From positions 121,840 through 185,839 of the forward strand of contig DF237031.1 in the NCBI GenBank assembly GCA_000708835.1: a DNA stretch of 64,000 bases, written 5' to 3'. Shown here piece by piece: positions 59,401 through 64,000 of this stretch (positions are counted from its first letter, which is position 1; every line of letters begins with the position of its first letter). Position numbers and translations under genes: made by a program. Under the pieces are notes generated by a model, which searched no databases, had not been told where the DNA came from, and worked only from the letters and a program-made list of their open reading frames with translations. This DNA comes from Klebsormidium nitens. Lineage: Eukaryota > Streptophyta > Klebsormidiophyceae > Klebsormidiales > Klebsormidiaceae.

Positions 59401-62400
59401 ACTGCACTGTGCACATGTTCTTTATGCTTGGTCGAAGAGTATAATTTTGAAGGATGCTGGCGCCATTACTCTTTCACGCGTTGAGTGTCAATGCCCACTT
59501 CGAAGGAGGTGCACTGCAAGGGGAAGCATTGCAACGAGAATCCCTTCTGCCTCCTTTGCTCTTGCACACCGAGCGTTATGCAAAACTGCCAGCTCGGGGT
59601 AATTCCAGAGGGAAGCTACGATGCCTAGCTCGGGTGTAAGAAGAACGAGGAGCGAGGGGACCACTTACCGACACTTCGCTGGACGCATTCCCAACGAAGA
59701 GCAGGTTATTGTTTACCTGCAGAGAGAAACTTACAGGTGAGCACCGAGGACAGCTGCTACAAACAATCTCCGATTCGAGCTCAGATTACGAGGCGGAATG
59801 CAGAAGTTCTGATTTAAAGCTGACAAGACGTGACCGGAACCCAACTCATTTCTACGGGCTAACACCTCTCGAAATCCTTCCATCTAAGAGAATGCCGCCG
59901 GAAAACCCCTCCATTTTTTGCCTGTTCGGCAGGCAGCCTGAGAGCGTTCGATCACTTCAAAACACCAAGGAGAACCTCAAATATACAAAGGCCTGCTTTG
60001 ACTTCAAACGAGCAGCCTTTCCCACCTGAAAGATTCGAGGCTGGCGCTGGGAAGAAGTGGAAGAAGAAAGTGGAAGAACTGAATCTAAGTAACGGACGAC
60101 TCTGAGAATGGAAAAGATGACACAATATAACGACCCAGGAACGGGCCAAAAACTGGACCGGTATACAAGGCCAGAGAACAATCGAGTCAGGAACAGAACG
60201 AGCACAGAAATTAAGGCGCGGGGGCTGGAAGGATCACAACGGTATAATTAGGAACCGAGCAAACCGCTATCAGGACGAGCCAGGCCATTATAGCCATCAA
60301 GAGGAATGGAGAGAGCCAGGAACGAAAAATTTCAATATCTCGGCGGCATTTGGCTTGCGGGCTCACAAAACTAAGCGGACTCCGACGCCGCCTTACACTA
60401 TGCGAACACAAATGCGCCAGCAAGGAAACGGAACAAACCGAGGATTTGAGACTCACACCTCCAACGAAATGGCTCGCAAACATACTGAAACGAGGCACCA
60501 GGACAGCTGTGCGGAGTGCCATGATCAATGCATACACGAACGGAGAGCGGGATGAGGCCATGACGGAAACACTCGCAACGGAACGAGGATAAATAAATGA
60601 AGCAGCACATCACGAAAAGCGCGCAGCGGCTCACGGGGTTGAAGCAGCAGCACAGTTGTGCGGAGCTGCCATAGACGATCCGGATGCAGTCCCCTCTGGT
60701 GGCGTTCCAAACGCGGACCGTCTTGTCGAGCGAGCAAGAGAGGAGGTACTCGTTGTTGGAGGACCAATCAAAGTCTGCACATGAAGCAAATCGAAACATC
60801 ATAAGCGACGTTTCTTTTCCCACAGCTTGATCTATCGAAACCAGGACAGAGTGGCCTTAAGACCCGTAAACAGTTGAAACAGACGAAAGGCCGCAAGCTA
60901 CTTGTAGCCCCAGAATGTTGACTGATAGCTCTGTTGTCGTGATCCGCAGATGATTCGTTGCTGCGCAAGACGCTCTTGGGCGGAGAGCAGAGCGGAGTAA
61001 CCTATTCGAGAGGAACGACCCTAGCACGAAAGGAAAGACAAAAGGGCAGCTGCTTCATTCCATCCGGAGAAACGACCAGATGACACCAAGGACCGAACGT
61101 TCAAGGGGCAACGGCGAACAACTCACCCGTGATCTCTTTGGTGTGTCCAACAAGCTTGAGAATCACCCTGGGGGGGTCCGCCACAGAGCAAACCCGTAGC
61201 ACGCCGTCCCCCCCGGCGTAAGCAAGCACATCGCTGCTTCGTCTCCCAAACTTGATTACATTCACTACGCAGCAAGAAAGACGACAGCTTAAGGTTCAGA
61301 AGTCGGACGCGTCGAATGAATCTGTTATTTGGCATTGGCCGCTTCACAATCAAGTTCGACAACGAAGCAGGCACGCAAGGAGCTACTGCAAAGTCAATCC
61401 AGTACAGCTAGTCACCAAGAAGGGAAGGCGGACCAAAGGAGTGCAAACTGTGGTATGGATCTACATCTTTCCTGCCGCCTGACAGTAGAGTGCCCTCTCG
61501 GACACTGCTGCGAACCCTCAGGAAAAGCGGACGTTCAATTTCGTCCTACATATAATTGCACGCGTCCATTCTCATGCAAGTAAACGATAACTGCAAAACG
61601 TACCCGGCAGTTTGCTGTCGTCGAAGATGCATTGCATGCCCACGAAGGAGTAGGCCGGCTCGTCCTTAGTCGCAGAGAGAGAACTAGTATGGGACGCTTC
61701 GCTCGTCGTGCTGCTCACGCTGTCCCGCCGGCTGATTGTACGGGACAGGCTAGAGAAGCTGCCTCCTCGATTCTGTTCGAACAAAACGAACAGTTCTCTG
61801 ACACCTTCAAGGTTGTGGATCTTCTGGACAGATTTGCAGGTGCTTATATGTCCTCTTCCGAAACTTTCTCTAGAGAGTTCAAAGAGGGCAAAAAGTTCAG
61901 AGGGCAAAAAATTCAGAACGTGACGTCCGGTAATCTGTTTACCTGGTGCTGGACAGATGCAGGGGGAAAGCGCAAAGAGATGTGTATGGCGGACACGAAA
62001 CGCTTGCCGCTCTGTACGAAGTACTTGCTCAAACTCTGTACGGAACGAAACGCACTTACTTTTCTCAAATCCTCTCCCGACGGCGACATCTGAGGCGGGC
62101 CAGGTGATGAAGGGGTAAGGCTGCAAAGTGGAAAGCAGAAAGTCACAAGCTGACTCTAAAGATTTCTCCTCAAGCCTGCCGCCAGCGACTGGCACACTGT
62201 ACAGGATTTGCAGCGATTTCGGACAGATCTTTGCTTTGCTTACTTACTCAGCCCTGCATTTATGAGAGTACCTAATTGTACGCTAGAGAAATGGACGGAC
62301 GGACAGAGTTTGGTAAGTGCCATCTGATTTCTTGATGCCCCGTTTTAAAAGTTCCGAGGCAGGTTACTTACTGTGAGTCAAGCTGCTCAGAGAAGGTTGC

Positions 62401-63463
62401 CTTGGAATACGTCTGCATGCCACTTTTTGATACAGAGGACTGATGTCGCTTCGCTATCATAGGTGTGAAGAGTTCAAAGTAGCTTTCAAGGCTATGAAAG
62501 CCCCGAATTGTCTAGTTCAAACTGTTGCGGAGATGGCTTAACCAGACAAGTCCAAGTAAGCATTCAATTCAAAGTAGGAGAATAATAACACAAGCATGTA
62601 GTTTCCAAAAGGAATGTGCTGCAACAGAACGCGAATTTGCCTGTAGAATGAGACAGCAAGACCAGTCATTGCCGAGATCGTGACTAGGTGAATAACGATA
62701 CTAGAAACCCACCTTCCTTGTCGGGAGTGAGACCGTATGGGAATGTCGGACCACGCACTGGTGGTTGGCTGCCTTCCATATTTTTTGTAGCGCTGAAAGT
62801 CCCGGTACTGAACGTAGCTCACGCCATTGCACTTCCACATCTGCACGGGAGTCAGATTCCTTTACAGATTATCGCACGAGACCCAACTTAAGGGCAAGTG
62901 CAAGAACCGGCTTCGGTCAATTTCATCTGATGCAGTTTCCAAACAAGCATTGGTCTTGTAGTCGGTGATAAATCGGCATTGCATCACAGTGGACTTTGAC
63001 TACTTGCGAGCTAGATCTGGTAAGTCTCGTCGAAATTGATCAACGCCTGTGCACCGCTGGATAGTGACCCTTAAATGGTGTGTGACCGAACGACACAGCT
63101 CATGTCCCCCGCATTGTAGTGAAGGAAAGTACGTATCAAAGAACCACAGCTCCCATTCTGAAGCCAGGCTGGCAATTTCCTTACTATGGACTCCTTCATA
63201 AAAAGGATACGATCTTCTCTCAGCAGTGCCTAGTGCCTTCATCACAAGAGACAGGATTTTGATAAAAAAGAACAATCAAAGATCTCTCTTACCTGCCGCT
63301 TGAGCTTTGCATCAGCCGCTTTCCCAGCCAAGAGCAGCCGCCTGGTAGCGACATAGAATTCATCTTGCTCGCCCATCCCGTGTGCAGGTTCCAGTAGCAC
63401 TGCGTAGTAGTCTGGGTCCTGGCCTTTGGGCGCCAGCCCAGAAGCAGAGATGTCGACCTCCAT
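56448..63463 (-). CDS. WDR13-type WD40 repeat protein
   Basis: The product is a WD40 beta-propeller protein; animal WDR13 is nuclear and linked to transcriptional regulation, but the algal role is unknown. Eleven exons on the minus strand join with correct phase: 63463-63293, 62840-62713, 62120-62060, 61772-61604, 61264-61127, 60774-60635, 59716-59669, 58820-58528, 57825-57704, 56898-56822 and 56597-56448. They total 1497 nt, 498 aa, close to the 485 aa of human WDR13. Key matches: YSFVGMQCIFDD; DFDWSSNNEYLLSCSLDKTV and AQLCCCFNP (WDR13 DFAWS…LLCCTFQP); VNNNLLFVGNASSEVS; SFCPLLSLEKGEF; VTGNEDTTVYFYD; GHTAPVTDVSWNHGENFLAS; GVVIVWKR. The FFSVAAEVDGYLT segment is the plant-like form. The start is the ATG at 63463. 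The last exon ends soon after the final blade with a short tail. Confidence 0.92.
57930..57995 (-). repeat. Decayed copy of WDR13 exon 9 start
   Basis: The true exon begins at 57825 (TTGCAG|CGTGGC). About 132 bp upstream on the minus strand lies a copy. On the plus strand the shared blocks are CGTCCACCTC, CAAGCA and GAGGCGCCC followed by GTTAAT. The junction itself is altered by an indel. A further, weaker unit may lie near 58049. Confidence 0.65.
58230..58450 (-). repeat. Two decayed copies of WDR13 exon 8 end plus donor
   Basis: The true exon ends at 58528 (TTCTTCAG|GTGAGG on the minus strand). Copies align with junctions about 158 and 291 bp downstream, near 58370 and 58237. They share the plus-strand pattern GCAACG, CCGTC, CTCGCGAG and GCACTGGCC with substitutions. 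Both keep a GT at the junction (GTGAAG and GTACTT). Confidence 0.75.
58875..58990 (-). repeat. Copy of WDR13 exon 8 start plus acceptor
   Basis: The true exon starts at 58820 (CCAAACCAG|ATAATC). A copy starts at 58974, 154 bp upstream on the minus strand. More than 20 consecutive bases are identical (plus positions 58945-58969, containing GACGCGGCCCGTGC), and likeness extends about 90 nt into the exon. The acceptor AG is kept. This is one of the least decayed copies in the window. A second unit may lie near 59130-59200. Confidence 0.85.
61865..61925. repeat. Short tandem repeat in a WDR13 intron
   Basis: The unit AGTTCAGAGGGCAAAA, about 18 bp, occurs three times with small changes between about 61875 and 61916. 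It lies in the intron between the third and fourth WDR13 exons. Confidence 0.65.
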
Positions 63464-64000
63464 GGTCTAGGCAGGTGAACAAAGATGTTGATAAGACAAT
63501 ATGTCACTCAAAGGCGTGCAACTGCAGTGAAGATTGCAGTAACATATCCACAGCAATGGTTGGCTTTGGGAATCAGGCAGGTGGACCGGGGGCAGATGTC
63601 AGACGGGGCCCAATGCAGAAGCTTTGCCGAGCAGATTGCCCCAGATTCTTTGATTGCCCCATGTTCAGCAATGAATACCGGTATACGTTCCACAACGTGT
63701 AAAAAAGTACAGACGGTCTTTATAGACTGCGACGCAGGACAGCGCGATGAAGGCCTATTGAGGCCCTCGTTAACCGAATTTGCGGCTGCGCCAGCCGAGC
63801 GACCCTGCTTTTAACGAAAGTAGGGAGCACCTTGCAAATAACAGAACCTTTGGAATTAATGACAAGAAGGAAGTAGTCTGCAAATAACGTCGGAGTTCCT
63901 CGTTGTTGTCATCAAGTGACAATTCTCGAAAGCCTTCAATGTCCTTTGACAACCATCCCAGTGAAGGCAAAAGTTGCAACAGCAATGTGCCTTACCAATT
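63464..64000. promoter_or_regulatory. Upstream region of the WDR13 gene
   Basis: This is the 5' flank of the minus-strand WDR13 gene up to the window edge. It should include the 5' UTR and promoter. I see no recognisable exon of a neighbouring gene and no clear TATA box. Confidence 0.3.

Overview
The window is nuclear DNA from a photosynthetic eukaryote. Four of the five confident genes belong to conserved plant or eukaryotic families and are cut into exons with GT-AG introns. One encodes a carotenoid cleavage dioxygenase with a plastid-type leader. Another is a SANT-like plus bromodomain protein of the kind found in plants and carries DLNxxP (EAR-type) motifs. GC-rich exons, long low-complexity exons and moderately dense genes suggest a streptophyte alga, with a Klebsormidium-like genome as the best guess. 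The species is inferred, not proven. Exon chains were built by hand from reading frame, splice consensus and phase; no transcript data were available.

Layout, left to right: (1) about 2.1 kb with nothing recognised; (2) a minus-strand Lys/Arg/Ser-rich nuclear-type protein of unknown function (4341-2166); (3) a plus-strand membrane glycerophosphodiester phosphodiesterase of the GDPD1/3/GDE4-7 type (5571-10330); (4) a convergent minus-strand carotenoid cleavage dioxygenase (19680-11708) with all four iron-ligand histidines; (5) a divergent plus-strand MED14, a Mediator tail/scaffold subunit of 9 exons and 1980 aa (21653-39433), with a 6.5-kb intron; (6) 5.9 kb of intergenic DNA; (7) a plus-strand 2130-aa SANT-like/bromodomain protein with a 5.1-kb exon (45347-54341); (8) 2.1 kb of intergenic DNA; (9) a minus-strand WDR13-type WD40 protein of 11 exons and 498 aa (63463-56448). 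These genes do not form a pathway. Two of them (MED14 and the bromodomain protein) are linked to transcription and chromatin.

The most striking feature is not a gene. In four of the five genes, introns contain tandem, decayed copies of the neighbouring exon edge. Each copy spans the splice junction: the 3' splice site plus the first 40-110 nt of the exon, or the last part of an exon plus its 5' splice site. I count 14 such arrays and about 25 copies. Unit lengths are regular within an array (about 149, 166, 175 or 195 bp) but differ between arrays. By eye about 20 of the 25 copies still carry the AG or GT dinucleotide although the coding part has decayed. This looks like a recurrent process of intron growth by junction duplication, perhaps with selection for decoy splice sites.

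Two short internal exons remain unplaced: one in the GDPD gene between 7428 and 8029, and one in the dioxygenase gene between 13886 and 12653.
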